A stretch of 64,000 bases of DNA from Gammaproteobacteria bacterium. GTDB taxonomy: Bacteria; Pseudomonadota; Gammaproteobacteria; Pseudomonadales; Azotimanducaceae. Where the stretch lies: contig JAPPGK010000107.1 in NCBI GenBank assembly GCA_028821405.1, forward strand, positions 57,657 through 121,656. The letters run 5' to 3'. The translations under genes and the position numbers were made by a program. A model generated the notes under the pieces. It was not told the DNA's origin and did no database searches. It saw only the letters and a list, made by a program, of their open reading frames with translations. This document shows, in pieces, positions 43,279 through 52,532 of this stretch (positions are counted from its first letter, which is position 1; each line of letters begins with the position of its first letter).

Positions 43279-44157
43279 CTACGATGCGCGCAATGCGGCG
43301 ATCCGGGCATCCAGCGGCGGATGCGAGGCGAACAGGGCCCTCAAGCCCCGCCGGACGCCGCTAGAGATGCCGAATGCGGCCATGGATTCCGGCATGGTGT
43401 CGGGCATCCCGCTCGACGCTTTCAGGCGTTCCAGCGCGGCGATCATGCTGTTGCGCCCGGCGAGTCGGGCACCCTGGGCGTCGGCCCGGAACTCGCGCTG
43501 CCGGGAGAACCACATCACGACGATGCTGGCGAGGATCCCGAGCACGATCTGGGCAACGATGGTGGTGACGAAGTAGCCGATGCCAATGCCGCCTTCGTTG
43601 CGTAGTACCACCCGGTCGACGGCGAACCCGATGACCCGGGCGAGAAACAGCACGAAGGTGTTCAGGACGCCCTGGATGAGTGTCAGCGTCAGCATGTCGC
43701 CGTTGGCGACGTGGCCGATTTCGTGGCCCAGCACGGCCTCGACTTCGTTTTCGCGCATGGAATCGAGGAGGCCGGTGCTGACCGCGACCAGCGCCTTGTC
43801 CCGGGAGGCGCCGGTGGCGAAGGCGTTGGGCTGGGGCGATGGGAATATCGCGACCTCGGGCATGGCGATTCCGGCGGCTGCCGACTGCCGGGCCACGGTG
43901 TCGAGGAGCCACCGTTCGCCGGCGTTGCGCGGGGCATCGATGACCTCGGCCCCGGTCGCCCGCTTGGCCATCCACTTGGAAAGCGCCAGCGAGACGAACG
44001 CAACGCCGAAACCGAACAGGGCGCAGAAGAGCAGCATGCCGCCCGGGTCGAAGCCGTTCGCCACCAACGCGTCGGTGATGCCAAGCAGGCTGAACGTGAG
44101 GCTGGCCACGGTCAGGATGGCGATGTTGGTCAGGACAAACAGTGCAACACGTTTCAT
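43279..44157 (-). CDS. htpX: Protease HtpX (M48B membrane metalloprotease)
   Basis: 292 residues, normal HtpX length. Two N-terminal membrane helices ([40 protein letters not shown]) and two more after the active site. The zinc motif is LGHEIGH (about residues 139-145), with the third ligand Glu in [24 protein letters not shown] is the typical start. It degrades misfolded inner-membrane proteins and is usually stress-induced; no regulatory site was recognised. Confidence 0.96.
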   Translation of the reverse strand: MKRVALFVLTNIAILTVASLTFSLLGITDALVANGFDPGGMLLFCALFGFGVAFVSLALSKWMAKRATGAEVIDAPRNAGERWLLDTVARQSAAAGIAMPEVAIFPSPQPNAFATGASRDKALVAVSTGLLDSMRENEVEAVLGHEIGHVANGDMLTLTLIQGVLNTFVLFLARVIGFAVDRVVLRNEGGIGIGYFVTTIVAQIVLGILASIVVMWFSRQREFRADAQGARLAGRNSMIAALERLKASSGMPDTMPESMAAFGISSGVRRGLRALFASHPPLDARIAALRAS

Positions 44158-44312
44158 GGTGCGGCCTCGTTAGCGACGTGTCTATTTGATTTTATGGCGT
44201 CGCTCGGTAGCGATCACAAGGGCATGGAGACCCGATAGACCCGATGCATCGACCGTTCGTGAGCCGGGCTACCCGCTAGAATAGGCATCATCTGCTGCAT
44301 TGCGTTGATCCC

Positions 44313-44561
44313 GTGAAACCCTCCGAAAGGCAGCTATCGCGAGCGACGTGGCCCATCCGAAAGTACCACCTCGGGGAAGAGCCTCCTGCCGATTTGCGTG
44401 CCTCGACGACAGCGGAAGAGCGATTGATGATGATGTGGCCCCTAGCTCGCGATGCGTGGGCGGCGGCCGGTCGAACGATCCCCGACTACGAGCGTAGCGA
44501 AGCCCCGATCCACATTGTTCATGGTGCGGATCGGAACCCACTCGAAGGAGAGGGTGGCTAG
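44313..44561 (+). CDS. Small conserved-looking hypothetical protein
   Basis: 82 residues from GTG. Not assigned to a named family. It has a segment ASTTAEERLMMMWPLARDAW that resembles a motif I have seen in short proteins (TAEERLxMMWxLTxDAW) often encoded beside nucleotidyltransferase-like genes. No such partner is present here; the mobA gene 21 bp downstream is on the other strand. The frame has normal GC-rich codon use. Function unknown. Confidence 0.55.
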   Translation: MKPSERQLSRATWPIRKYHLGEEPPADLRASTTAEERLMMMWPLARDAWAAAGRTIPDYERSEAPIHIVHGADRNPLEGEGG

Positions 44562-44581
44562 GCGTAGAGGCTGAGTTCCAG

Positions 44582-45202
44582 CTAGTCGTTGGGTCGGCGG
44601 TCCAATTCCAACCGTGCGAGGGCCAGGTCATCGGGCGTATTGATGTTCAGGAAGCCGTCCTCCGGGAAAGCCACCTCCTCGACGCCACGGGCGACGAGCC
44701 AGCGGTGGACGGCGCGTCCACCGGTTCGGTAGAACTCGGCGAGCGCCGTGACCTGTCTTTCGTCGAGGAGCATGGCTAGGTTCTGCCGGTGTCCGCCGGC
44801 GGAGACAACGGCCGCCCCATGCTCGCGGCAGGAAGGCGCCAGGGCGTGAACAAGGTTCGAGGGGAGAAACGGCGTATCCGCCGGGGTGGTGAGCGTCCAG
44901 GGCGTATCCACCACCGCCAAAGCGGAGACGATTCCCGCAAGGGGCCCCTGGTCCGGCTCGTCGTCGACAACGACCGGGTAGCCGAATCCGGCGTATTGCG
45001 GACAATTCCGCCCAACGGACAGCACGATCGAGTCGACTTGGGGTTCAAGCCGCGCGATCACATGCGCAAGGAGCGACTTGCCGCCCAAGTCGGCCATGGG
45101 TTTTTCGATTCCACCGAGCCGCGTCGCGCGACCGCCGCAGAGGATGATGGCGGTGATGCCCGGCAGTACCGCTGATTCAGACAATGCGCTGCGGCGCGAC
45201 AT
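44582..45202 (-). CDS. mobA: Molybdenum cofactor guanylyltransferase
   Basis: Up to 206 residues; the ATG at 45202 lies inside fdhD (26-bp overlap), and TTG 45184 is an alternative. MobA motifs are clear: ITAIILCGGRATRLGGIEKP (GTP-binding Gly-rich loop and Lys), VVDDEPDQGPLAGI, TPADTPFLP and INTPDDLALAR near the C-terminus. It attaches GMP to molybdopterin to make the MGD cofactor needed by the formate dehydrogenase encoded upstream in the same operon, a clear functional link. Confidence 0.92.
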   Translation of the reverse strand: MSRRSALSESAVLPGITAIILCGGRATRLGGIEKPMADLGGKSLLAHVIARLEPQVDSIVLSVGRNCPQYAGFGYPVVVDDEPDQGPLAGIVSALAVVDTPWTLTTPADTPFLPSNLVHALAPSCREHGAAVVSAGGHRQNLAMLLDERQVTALAEFYRTGGRAVHRWLVARGVEEVAFPEDGFLNINTPDDLALARLELDRRPND

Positions 45203-46043
45203 AGACGTTGAAGGTGTCTGCCTTCAGGAATCCAACCAGGGTGATCCCGAGTTCCTCGGCGAGTTCGACGGCTAGGCTCGACGGCGGGCCGACTGCGGCG
45301 ACAAACGCGGCACGGGTCATGGCGGCTTTCTGGATCAACTCGAAGCTCGCACGGCCGGAGAGCAGGATGCCGAGACCCGCGAGCGGCCGAGGGTCCCCGA
45401 GGTAGGAGCCGATCAGCTTGTCCAAGGCATTGTGGCGTCCCACATCCTCCCGCAAACGGCGGATCCGCCCCTTGGCATCGAAACACCCCGATGCGTGGAG
45501 CCCACCGGTGCGGTCGAACTCGGTTTGGCTCGCCCGTAGTGCTTCGGGGAGTCGGTGGAGATCGCCGGCGGCGATCTCGAAGGCGTCGCGTTCCCCCTCG
45601 GGCAACTGGATGCGAACCGCGTTGAGCGATGCCTTGCCGCAGATTCCGCAGCTCGAGGACGTGAAGAAATGCCGCACGAGGTTCGCGGCATCGAAACGGA
45701 CTCGATCGGCGAGGGTCACCTTGACCACGTTGTAGAGGCCCTTGTCGGGACTCGGTTGTCCGGCGTACTCGATACGGGCGATGTCGGCGTGGTCGCGAAT
45801 CACCCCTTCGGTGTAGAGGAACCCGGTTGCCAGGTCGAAGTCGTCGCCCGGGGTGCGCATGGTGACGGAAATGCTCTGCTCGTTCGTTCCTTCCCCCGTT
45901 GCGAGCCCGAGCCGGATCTCCATCGGCTCCTCGACGGTTACCAAATCGGTTGTTTCATCGGTGTCGCGCCCATGAAAGGCCACGTCGACGCGCAGGCTCT
46001 GCGCCGGTGTCGGCGTTGATGGATCGGACTCGATTGTCGCCAC
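45177..46043 (-). CDS. fdhD: Formate dehydrogenase accessory sulfurtransferase FdhD
   Basis: 288 residues. Family features: EEPMEIRLG near the N-terminus, TPGDDFDLATGFLYTEGVI, the redox loop SSCGICGKASL with the paired cysteines that carry the persulfide, GCFDAKGRIRRLREDVGRHN and LSGRASFELIQKAA. It transfers sulfur from a cysteine desulfurase to the molybdenum centre of formate dehydrogenase. It starts 13 bp after the fdsA stop and overlaps mobA. In the fds operons of Cupriavidus and Rhodobacter the same gene is called fdsC. Confidence 0.95.
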   Translation of the reverse strand: MATIESDPSTPTPAQSLRVDVAFHGRDTDETTDLVTVEEPMEIRLGLATGEGTNEQSISVTMRTPGDDFDLATGFLYTEGVIRDHADIARIEYAGQPSPDKGLYNVVKVTLADRVRFDAANLVRHFFTSSSCGICGKASLNAVRIQLPEGERDAFEIAAGDLHRLPEALRASQTEFDRTGGLHASGCFDAKGRIRRLREDVGRHNALDKLIGSYLGDPRPLAGLGILLSGRASFELIQKAAMTRAAFVAAVGPPSSLAVELAEELGITLVGFLKADTFNVYVAPQRIV

Positions 46044-46056
46044 GGGGGCGGACGGC

Positions 46057-48954
46057 TTAGCTGCCAGCCGCGGCCAACGCCTCGGCCTGGTTGCGGGCGC
46101 GTTCCGCGAAACGGTCCTGCCACTCGGAACGGTGGTTCGCGGGTCTGACTTCCACCGCCGTTACCTTGTATTCCGGGCAGTTCGTGGCCCAGTCCGACAA
46201 CTCGGTGGTCACGACGTTGGTGCCGGTCTGAGGATGGTGGAAGGTGGTGTAGACGACACCGGGCGCTACCCGGGTGGTCACTATGGCGCGCAACGTGATC
46301 TCCCCGATGCGGCTGGTGACACAGACCCAATCGTCGGTTCGGACGCCGCGCGTTTCCGCGTCCGCCGGGTGGATCTCCAATACGTCTTCGTCGAGCCACT
46401 CCACGTTGTCCGTCCGCCGTGTCTGGGCACCCACGTTGTATTGGGTCAGGATCCGGCCCGTGGTCAACAGGAGCGGGAACTTGCGGTTGGCGCGTTCGGG
46501 CGTCGGCTGGTACTCGGTCAGGACGAAGAGGCCCTTGCCGCGCACGAACTGCTCTTCGTGCATCACGGGTGTGCCGGTGGGGGCTTGCTCGTTGCACGGC
46601 CACTGCACGCTGCCCTCGCGGTCCAGAAGGTCGAAGGTGACACCGGCGAAGATCGGCGTGAGTTCGGCGATCTCCGCAAGAATCTCCTCCACCGATGCGT
46701 AGTTCATCGGGTAGCCCATGGCGTTTGCCAATGCCTGTGTCGCCTCCCACTCCTGCATGCCGGCCTTGGACGGCATCACGGCGCGAACGCGGTTGATGCG
46801 CCGTTCGGCGTTGACGAAGGTGCCGTCCTTCTCGAGGAACGACGACCCGGGGAGGAAGACGTGGGCGAACTTGGCGGTCTCGTTCAGGAACAGGTCCTGG
46901 ACGATGACGCACTCCATGGACCCGAGCGCCGCCTCCACGTGCTGCGTGTTCGGATCGGATTGGGCGATGTCCTCGCCCTGGATGTAGATGCCCTTGTAGG
47001 TTCCCGCGCAGGCCTCGTCCAGCATATTCGGGATCCGGTGACCGGCCTCGGCATCGAGTTCGACATTCCAGTGTGTGGCGAATTGGGCCCGGACGGCGTC
47101 GTCGGCCACCGGCCGGTAGCCCGAGAACTCGTGGGGGAACGAGCCGACGTCGCAGGAACCCTGGACGTTGTTCTGGCCGCGCAGCGGGTTCACGCCGACG
47201 CCGGGGCGACCGATATTGCCCGTGGCCATGGCGAGGTTGGCCATGGCCATGACCATGGTGGAACCCTGGCTGTGTTCGGTAACGCCGAGGCCGTAGTAGA
47301 TCGCGGCGTTGCGGGCCGTCGCGTAGAGACGGGCGGCGGCGCGGATGTCGGCCGCCGGCACGCCGAGGGTGTCGGCGACGTTCTCCGGCGCATTCGCCGG
47401 ATCCCGGGCGAACTCGAGCCAGTCCCGGAACGACTCGGTGTCGCAGCGGTCTTCGACGAAGCCGTGGTCGATCAGGTCCTCCGTGGCCACGACATGCGCG
47501 AATGCATTCATCAGCGGCACGTTGGTCCCGGGCTGTAGGGCCAGGTGGTAGGTCGCCTCGATGTGCGGCGTACGCACGAGATCGATCCGACGCGGGTCGC
47601 AGACGACAAGCCGTGCGCCTTCCCGCAGTCGCCGCTTCATCTGCGAGGCGAACACCGGATGCCCCTCGGTGGGATTCGCCCCGATGACGACGATGACGTC
47701 GGCATCCGCCACCGAGTCGAAGTCCTGTGTCCCGGCGGAAGTGCCGTAGGTCTGCCGGAGTCCGTAGCCGGTGGGGGAGTGGCACACCCGGGCGCAGGTG
47801 TCGACGTTGTTGTTGCCGAATGCCGCTCGGACCATCTTCTGCACCACCCAGACCTCCTCGTTGGTGCAGCGCGACGAGGTGATGCCGCCGATGGACGTGC
47901 GGCCGTACTTCTCCTGGAGGCCCTTCAATCGCTTTGCGGCGTAGTCGATGGCCTCGTCCCAGCCCACCTCCCGCCAGGGATCGTCGATGGTCTCGCGGAT
48001 CATCGGCGTGGTGATCCGCTCCCGGTGATTGGCGTAGCCCCAGGCGAAGCGGCCCTTGACGCACGAGTGCCCGTGGTTCGCCTTGCCGTCCTTGTGGGGG
48101 ACCATGCGCACGACCACGTCGCCCTTGACCTCGGCCCGGAACGAACAACCCACCCCGCAGTAGGCACAGGTCGTATCGACGCTGCGATCCGGTACGCCGT
48201 GATCGACGACCGACTTCTCGATCAAGGTGGCGGTAGGGCAGGCCTGCACGCAGGCACCGCAGGAGACGCATTCGGAATCGAAAAAGCTTTCGTCGCTGGT
48301 CGCCACCTTGGAACCAAAGCCGCGTCCGTCGATGGTCAGCGCGAAAGTGCCCTGGACCTCGTCGCAGGCGCGCACGCAGCGCGAACACACGATGCACTTC
48401 GACGGATCGAACTGGAAGTAGGGGTTGGAGGTATCGGTGACCGCATCCAGGTGGTTGGCGCCGTCGTCGTAGCGGACGTCCCGGAGACCCACGGTGCCGG
48501 CGACCGTCTCCAGTTCGCAGTCGCCGTTGGCGGGACAGGTCAGACAGTCCAACGGGTGGTCGGATATGTAGAGCTCCATCACCCCCCGACGTACCCGCGC
48601 GACCTGCTCGGTCTGGGTGCGGACCACCATTCCCTCCTGTACGGGCTCGGTACAGGAAGCGAGCAGGCCCCGGCGGCCCTGCACTTCCACCAGGCACACC
48701 CGGCAGGAACCGAACGCTTGAAGGTTGTCGGTGGCGCAGAGCTTGGGGATGTCGAGGCCCGCTTCCCGCGCGGCCCGCATGATGGAGGTGCCGGCAGCGA
48801 CCCGAATCGGTGCGCCGTCGATGGTGACATCGACATATTCGACGCCGTTGGAAACAGCAACCGATGCACCGTTGCCGTTGCTGTCCAGGCGCCGCGCCGG
48901 CTCGGCGTAGCGCACCGCCGACGGGGTGCCGAAGTCGGGGACCGATATAGTCAT
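46057..48954 (-). CDS. fdsA: NAD-dependent formate dehydrogenase, molybdenum catalytic alpha subunit
   Basis: 965 residues from ATG 48954 (ATGA overlap with fdsB); an upstream ATG is out of context. N-terminal [2Fe-2S] ligands C73, C84, C87, C101; a NuoG-like His/Cys cluster H133, C137, C140, C146; two [4Fe-4S] clusters, C187/190/193/197 and C229/232/235/239; another at CAYCGVGC (263-270) with C298. The molybdenum ligand is Cys391 in ARVCHSPTG, so this is a cysteine rather than selenocysteine enzyme. The C-terminal MGD-binding domain contains PERANRKFPLLLTTGRILTQ. It oxidises formate to CO2 and passes electrons via FdsB to NAD+. Confidence 0.95.
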   Translation of the reverse strand: MTISVPDFGTPSAVRYAEPARRLDSNGNGASVAVSNGVEYVDVTIDGAPIRVAAGTSIMRAAREAGLDIPKLCATDNLQAFGSCRVCLVEVQGRRGLLASCTEPVQEGMVVRTQTEQVARVRRGVMELYISDHPLDCLTCPANGDCELETVAGTVGLRDVRYDDGANHLDAVTDTSNPYFQFDPSKCIVCSRCVRACDEVQGTFALTIDGRGFGSKVATSDESFFDSECVSCGACVQACPTATLIEKSVVDHGVPDRSVDTTCAYCGVGCSFRAEVKGDVVVRMVPHKDGKANHGHSCVKGRFAWGYANHRERITTPMIRETIDDPWREVGWDEAIDYAAKRLKGLQEKYGRTSIGGITSSRCTNEEVWVVQKMVRAAFGNNNVDTCARVCHSPTGYGLRQTYGTSAGTQDFDSVADADVIVVIGANPTEGHPVFASQMKRRLREGARLVVCDPRRIDLVRTPHIEATYHLALQPGTNVPLMNAFAHVVATEDLIDHGFVEDRCDTESFRDWLEFARDPANAPENVADTLGVPAADIRAAARLYATARNAAIYYGLGVTEHSQGSTMVMAMANLAMATGNIGRPGVGVNPLRGQNNVQGSCDVGSFPHEFSGYRPVADDAVRAQFATHWNVELDAEAGHRIPNMLDEACAGTYKGIYIQGEDIAQSDPNTQHVEAALGSMECVIVQDLFLNETAKFAHVFLPGSSFLEKDGTFVNAERRINRVRAVMPSKAGMQEWEATQALANAMGYPMNYASVEEILAEIAELTPIFAGVTFDLLDREGSVQWPCNEQAPTGTPVMHEEQFVRGKGLFVLTEYQPTPERANRKFPLLLTTGRILTQYNVGAQTRRTDNVEWLDEDVLEIHPADAETRGVRTDDWVCVTSRIGEITLRAIVTTRVAPGVVYTTFHHPQTGTNVVTTELSDWATNCPEYKVTAVEVRPANHRSEWQDRFAERARNQAEALAAAGS

Positions 48955-50432
48955 CGCCGGAAGTCCTCCGGGAACCGCTTCATCGCGCTCAACACCGGGA
49001 TGGGCGTCATGCCGCCCATCTGGCACAGGCTCGCAGTCTCCATCACCTCGCAAAGGCCTTCAATAATAGTCAATTTCTGCTCAACATCGCGACCTTCGAT
49101 GATCCCGCTCATGGTCTCCTTGCCGCGCACCGAACCGAGCCGGCACGGCGTGCATTTGCCGCAGGACTCCACCTCGCAGAACTCGAAGGCGTAGTGGGCC
49201 TGCTGGGCCAGATCGACCGTGTCGTCGAATACCACGATGCCGCCATGGCCGATGCCGGCACCGAGCTCCGCAATGGCCTCGTAGGTGAGGGGCGTGTCGA
49301 ATTCGTCGGGCGAGAGATAGGCGCCGAGCGGCCCGCCGATCTGGATCGTGCGGATCGGTCGACCGCTGCGCGTGCCGCCGCCGAAGCCGTTGACGACCTC
49401 GTCGATGGTGATGCCGAAGGGCACCTCGATGAGACCCCCGCGCAGGACGTTGCCGGCGAGTTGGAACGCCATGGTGCCGGTGGAGCGTCCGACGCCCATA
49501 TCGGCATACCACGCACCGCCGTGCTTCATGATCGCGGGCACGGCGGCGAAGGAGATGACATTGTGAACGAGGGTCGGCGCCCCGAAAAGGCCGCTGACGG
49601 CGGGTACCGGCGGCTTGACCCGGATCTCGCCGCGTTTCCCCTCGAGGCTTTCGAGGAGGGAGGTTTCCTCGCCGCAGATGTAGGCGCCGGCCCCGATGAA
49701 GAGCTCAAGGTCGAAGGCCTTGCCGCTGCCTAGGATGTTGGTGCCGAGCAAGCCGTCGGCGTAGGCGTTGTCCAAGGCGGCTTGGAAGACGTCGGCGGCG
49801 ATGGGGTATTCGGAACGCAGGTAGACGTACCCCTTCGTCGCGCCGGTGGCCAACCCGGCGATCGTCATCCCTTCAATCAGGCGGTAGGGGTCGCCCTCCA
49901 TGAGAATCCGGTCCGCGAACGTGCCGGAGTCCCCCTCGTCGGCGTTGCAGACGATGTACTTCTGCTCGCCGGGCGTATCGAAAACGGTGCGCCACTTGAT
50001 GTGGGCGGGGAATCCGGCCCCGCCGCGCCCCCGCAGGCCCGACGTCTCGATCTCGCCGATCAGCGACTTGGGATCGCGTCCCAGGCACTCCTCGACGACG
50101 GTGGTCTTCGGCAGTTCGAGCGGATGGGACGTGCCGGCGCGATCAAAGACCGCCCGGGTTTGTCGTTGCAGGTACTCGATCTCGGAAACCTCGCCCAGGC
50201 ATTTCGCGTGTCGTTCGTGCTGTTGGAAGATGCCTGCAACGTCGCTGGCCGCTACATTGCCGAACGCGAGGCGAGCGCCGCCGTACTCGATTTCCATCGT
50301 CGGCTCTGCCCAGCACATTCCCCTCGATCCGTTGCGAATGATCGCAGCCCCCGTGTCCGCGACGGCGGCAGCGACGGCATCGGCGCCCGCGGCGACGGCT
50401 GCGGTATCCAGGGGCACGAAGGCGGTAGTCAC
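48951..50432 (-). CDS. fdsB: NAD-dependent formate dehydrogenase beta subunit (NuoF-like)
   Basis: 493 residues from GTG 50432, overlapping the fdsG stop by 4 bp. NuoF-type motifs: SGLRGRGGAGFPAHIKW (FMN/NADH site), VCNADEGDSGTFADR, GAGAYICGEETSLLESLEGK and the [4Fe-4S] motif ESCGKCTPCRLG. The N-terminal ~110 residues are an extra domain, as in other FdsB proteins. It carries FMN and reduces NAD+ with electrons from FdsA. Confidence 0.94.
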   Translation of the reverse strand: MTTAFVPLDTAAVAAGADAVAAAVADTGAAIIRNGSRGMCWAEPTMEIEYGGARLAFGNVAASDVAGIFQQHERHAKCLGEVSEIEYLQRQTRAVFDRAGTSHPLELPKTTVVEECLGRDPKSLIGEIETSGLRGRGGAGFPAHIKWRTVFDTPGEQKYIVCNADEGDSGTFADRILMEGDPYRLIEGMTIAGLATGATKGYVYLRSEYPIAADVFQAALDNAYADGLLGTNILGSGKAFDLELFIGAGAYICGEETSLLESLEGKRGEIRVKPPVPAVSGLFGAPTLVHNVISFAAVPAIMKHGGAWYADMGVGRSTGTMAFQLAGNVLRGGLIEVPFGITIDEVVNGFGGGTRSGRPIRTIQIGGPLGAYLSPDEFDTPLTYEAIAELGAGIGHGGIVVFDDTVDLAQQAHYAFEFCEVESCGKCTPCRLGSVRGKETMSGIIEGRDVEQKLTIIEGLCEVMETASLCQMGGMTPIPVLSAMKRFPEDFRR

Positions 50433-50887
50433 GCCGGAATCTCCTCGGCTAGATCGCACAAATCGGCCCGGGCAAGCGGGCGTCCGTTGACCATCATCGA
50501 GGGTGCCTGGGCGCAGAGGCCCAGGCAGTAGACGGCGTCAAGCGACACGCCGTCCGACGGCTCGCCGAGCTTGACACCAAGGTGTGTTTCGACGCGCCTG
50601 GTCAGTTCCCGTGCGCCCACGGACTGGCAAGCCTCGGCTTGGCATACCCGCACCTGTACCGGTGGCTGGGGCCTCGTCTTGAGGTCGTGATAGAAGGACA
50701 CGATGCCGCGCACCTCCGCACGGCTCAAGTTGAACACCTCGGCGACATCGTGCTCTTGGGTTCGGCTGACGAACCCGAAGCGCGCCACGATTTCACGAAG
50801 GGCAATAAGTACGCCGCCCACCCGGTCGCGGTGCTCCTGGGCGATCTCCCGTGCCACGGCGTCGCCCTTGGTCTCGATTTCGGCCAT
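50429..50887 (-). CDS. fdsG: NAD-dependent formate dehydrogenase gamma subunit (NuoE-like)
   Basis: 152 residues. A thioredoxin-like [2Fe-2S] protein of the NuoE family: GIVSFYHDLKTRPQ, then the cluster ligands in CQAEACQSVG and YCLGLCAQAP (CxxxxC and CxxxC). It docks with FdsB and holds one [2Fe-2S] centre. First gene of the fdsG-fdsB-fdsA-fdhD-mobA operon, so the promoter should lie in 50888-51000. The delta subunit gene fdsD, often at the operon end, is not seen. Confidence 0.94.
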   Translation of the reverse strand: MAEIETKGDAVAREIAQEHRDRVGGVLIALREIVARFGFVSRTQEHDVAEVFNLSRAEVRGIVSFYHDLKTRPQPPVQVRVCQAEACQSVGARELTRRVETHLGVKLGEPSDGVSLDAVYCLGLCAQAPSMMVNGRPLARADLCDLAEEIPA

Positions 50888-51125
50888 GAGTCGATGTTAG
50901 CAGCGTTGCAGCGAGCGCTACGAACCAGTGACGCGGTGCGTCGTTGGAGATGTCGCATCCGGCACGTGATGTACCGAAAACGGGTGAACTGCCGTGGCGT
51001 CACCGTTGGCCGTCGCGGCATCGATTCCTATGTTCTTGCCCGAACCAGCACTGCGGGCCTGGGGCTCGATGTTGTTCGCCGAACATGAGCTGAACGCCGA
51101 ATCGCCGAGGAGATTGGTGCCGCCT

Positions 51126-51156
51126 ACGGGGCTCTGCGCGGAGCCCCGTTTCTTTC
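51126..51156 (+). terminator. Rho-independent terminator, plus strand
   Basis: A perfect 9-bp stem, ACGGGGCTC (51126-51134) with GAGCCCCGT (51141-51149), a 6-base loop and a following TTTCTTTC tract. The T tract is on the plus strand only, yet the annotated genes on both sides are on the minus strand. This implies a short plus-strand transcript from within 50888-51125, for which I recognise no known RNA family. That 287-base gap shows no other feature. Confidence 0.7.
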
Positions 51157-51174
51157 GGTCATCCTCGTTGGCCG

Positions 51175-52248
51175 CTACAACGGCGAAGGAACCTCCAACT
51201 GCTCCATGACGCCGTTGAACCACTGGATCACTTCCGGATGGTACGGGATGCCGTTCGCGCGTCGGTCGATCTCGGCTTCGTGCTCGGGGAAGCCGGCGTA
51301 TACGACCCGCGACTCGCCCGTCGCGGGTTTGCAGTCGAGGATCGAACGCAGGTAGGCATCCATGTCCGCCTTGAACACGTCGACGTCGCCGAACGCAGCG
51401 ACGCTGTAGGCCATGAAGTAGTGTCCGGAGCCTTGGCGCCGGTGCGGGCCCGCGCCCGTTCCCGGCAGCGCCTTGCAGAGTATTTCGACGAGCATCGACA
51501 GGCCGAAGCCCTTGTGCGAGCCGATGTCCCGGGTTCCGCCCAGCGGAAGCATCAGGTAGCGGTCCGGCACGTCGACCTCGTCCATGACCGGCGCGCCCTC
51601 GGCGTCGGTGATCCAACCGGGGAGGACCTTGTTGCCGAGCCGCCGTAAGAGCTGGATCTTGTTGCCGGCGACGGAACTCATCGACGCGTCGAAGATGAAC
51701 GGCGGCTCGTTCTTCGACGGGGCCGCAATGCCAAGGGGATTCAACCCCAGCAGGGGTTCGGCACCTTGGGTGGGCGCCACCTGCAGGCCGCCGGATGTCA
51801 TGGACACGCCGACCATGTCGTATTCGAGGGCGAGGTGTGCATAGTAGGCCGCCGCGCCGTAGTGACCGCTGTTGAATGCCGTGACAACGCCGACGCCGTT
51901 GTCCTTGGCGCGCTCGCAGGCGAGCTGCATCAGTTCCTTGCCTTGCCCGAGGCCAAGGCCTCGATCGCCGTCCACCGAGACTGCGGCAGGGAAGTCCCGC
52001 ACCCGTTTCATGGTCGGTGTCGGGTTGATATAGCCGCCCTTCAAGCCGGCGACATAGGCCCGCATCATGTTGCTGACGCCGTGGGAGTCGATGCCCCGCA
52101 CGTCCGCGTAGATCAGCGGATCCGCGCACTTCGCGGCATCCGACTCGGTCATGCCCAGGGCGGTGAAGATGCTCTCCACGACTTGGCGCATGGTCGAATG
52201 GGGCACGCGCACCGCGATGTCCTCCGGAACCTTGAACCGTTCGAGCAT
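51175..52248 (-). CDS. Ldh-family (malate/L-lactate type) NAD(P)-dependent oxidoreductase
   Basis: 357 residues from ATG 52248, preceded by AGGAGG on the minus strand; the frame extends to 52326 without a better site. Family features: KCADPLIYADVRGIDSHGVS (conserved SHG), VVTAFNSGHYGAAAYYAHLA, GLNPLGIAAPS and GSHKGFGLSMLVEIL. Members reduce 2-oxo acids (sulfolactate, ureidoglycolate, malate, 2,3-diketogulonate); which one is unknown here. It is divergent from the D-2-hydroxyacid dehydrogenase gene across 284 bases (52249-52532) with no clear site seen, suggesting joint use in hydroxyacid metabolism. Confidence 0.9.
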   Translation of the reverse strand: MLERFKVPEDIAVRVPHSTMRQVVESIFTALGMTESDAAKCADPLIYADVRGIDSHGVSNMMRAYVAGLKGGYINPTPTMKRVRDFPAAVSVDGDRGLGLGQGKELMQLACERAKDNGVGVVTAFNSGHYGAAAYYAHLALEYDMVGVSMTSGGLQVAPTQGAEPLLGLNPLGIAAPSKNEPPFIFDASMSSVAGNKIQLLRRLGNKVLPGWITDAEGAPVMDEVDVPDRYLMLPLGGTRDIGSHKGFGLSMLVEILCKALPGTGAGPHRRQGSGHYFMAYSVAAFGDVDVFKADMDAYLRSILDCKPATGESRVVYAGFPEHEAEIDRRANGIPYHPEVIQWFNGVMEQLEVPSPL

Positions 52249-52532
52249 CTGGGTCTTCCTCCTAGCGTGGGCGTCGGCTGGGCAAAGCGCGTAAGCATAG
52301 ACAGAAAGCGAACCGATTGGGCACACGCGCCCGAATCCTCGCCGAGTGGAGGATGGAGCGGTTCCCGATCAAGCAAACAGCGACGTATACGTCACTGGCA
52401 CGACGGATGCGGGGAAGGTAGTCCACTGCCAGTCTTCACCGGGTTGGTTCATCGATCGAACGGGTGGACGAGGCTGCGACCGTGGATCATCACGTTGTTA
52501 GCATAGTGCATTCGGTTGCGAAGGAGTCGGAG

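Noticed and set aside
50888-51125. Possible 6S RNA upstream of the orphan terminator
   Set aside because: Some short stretches look 6S-like, but the two ends do not pair and the central bulge is not evident, so no family call is made.
50918-52129. 403-residue minus-strand frame over the Ldh-family gene
   Set aside because: It is a frame-shifted shadow; the Ldh-family motifs are in the other frame.
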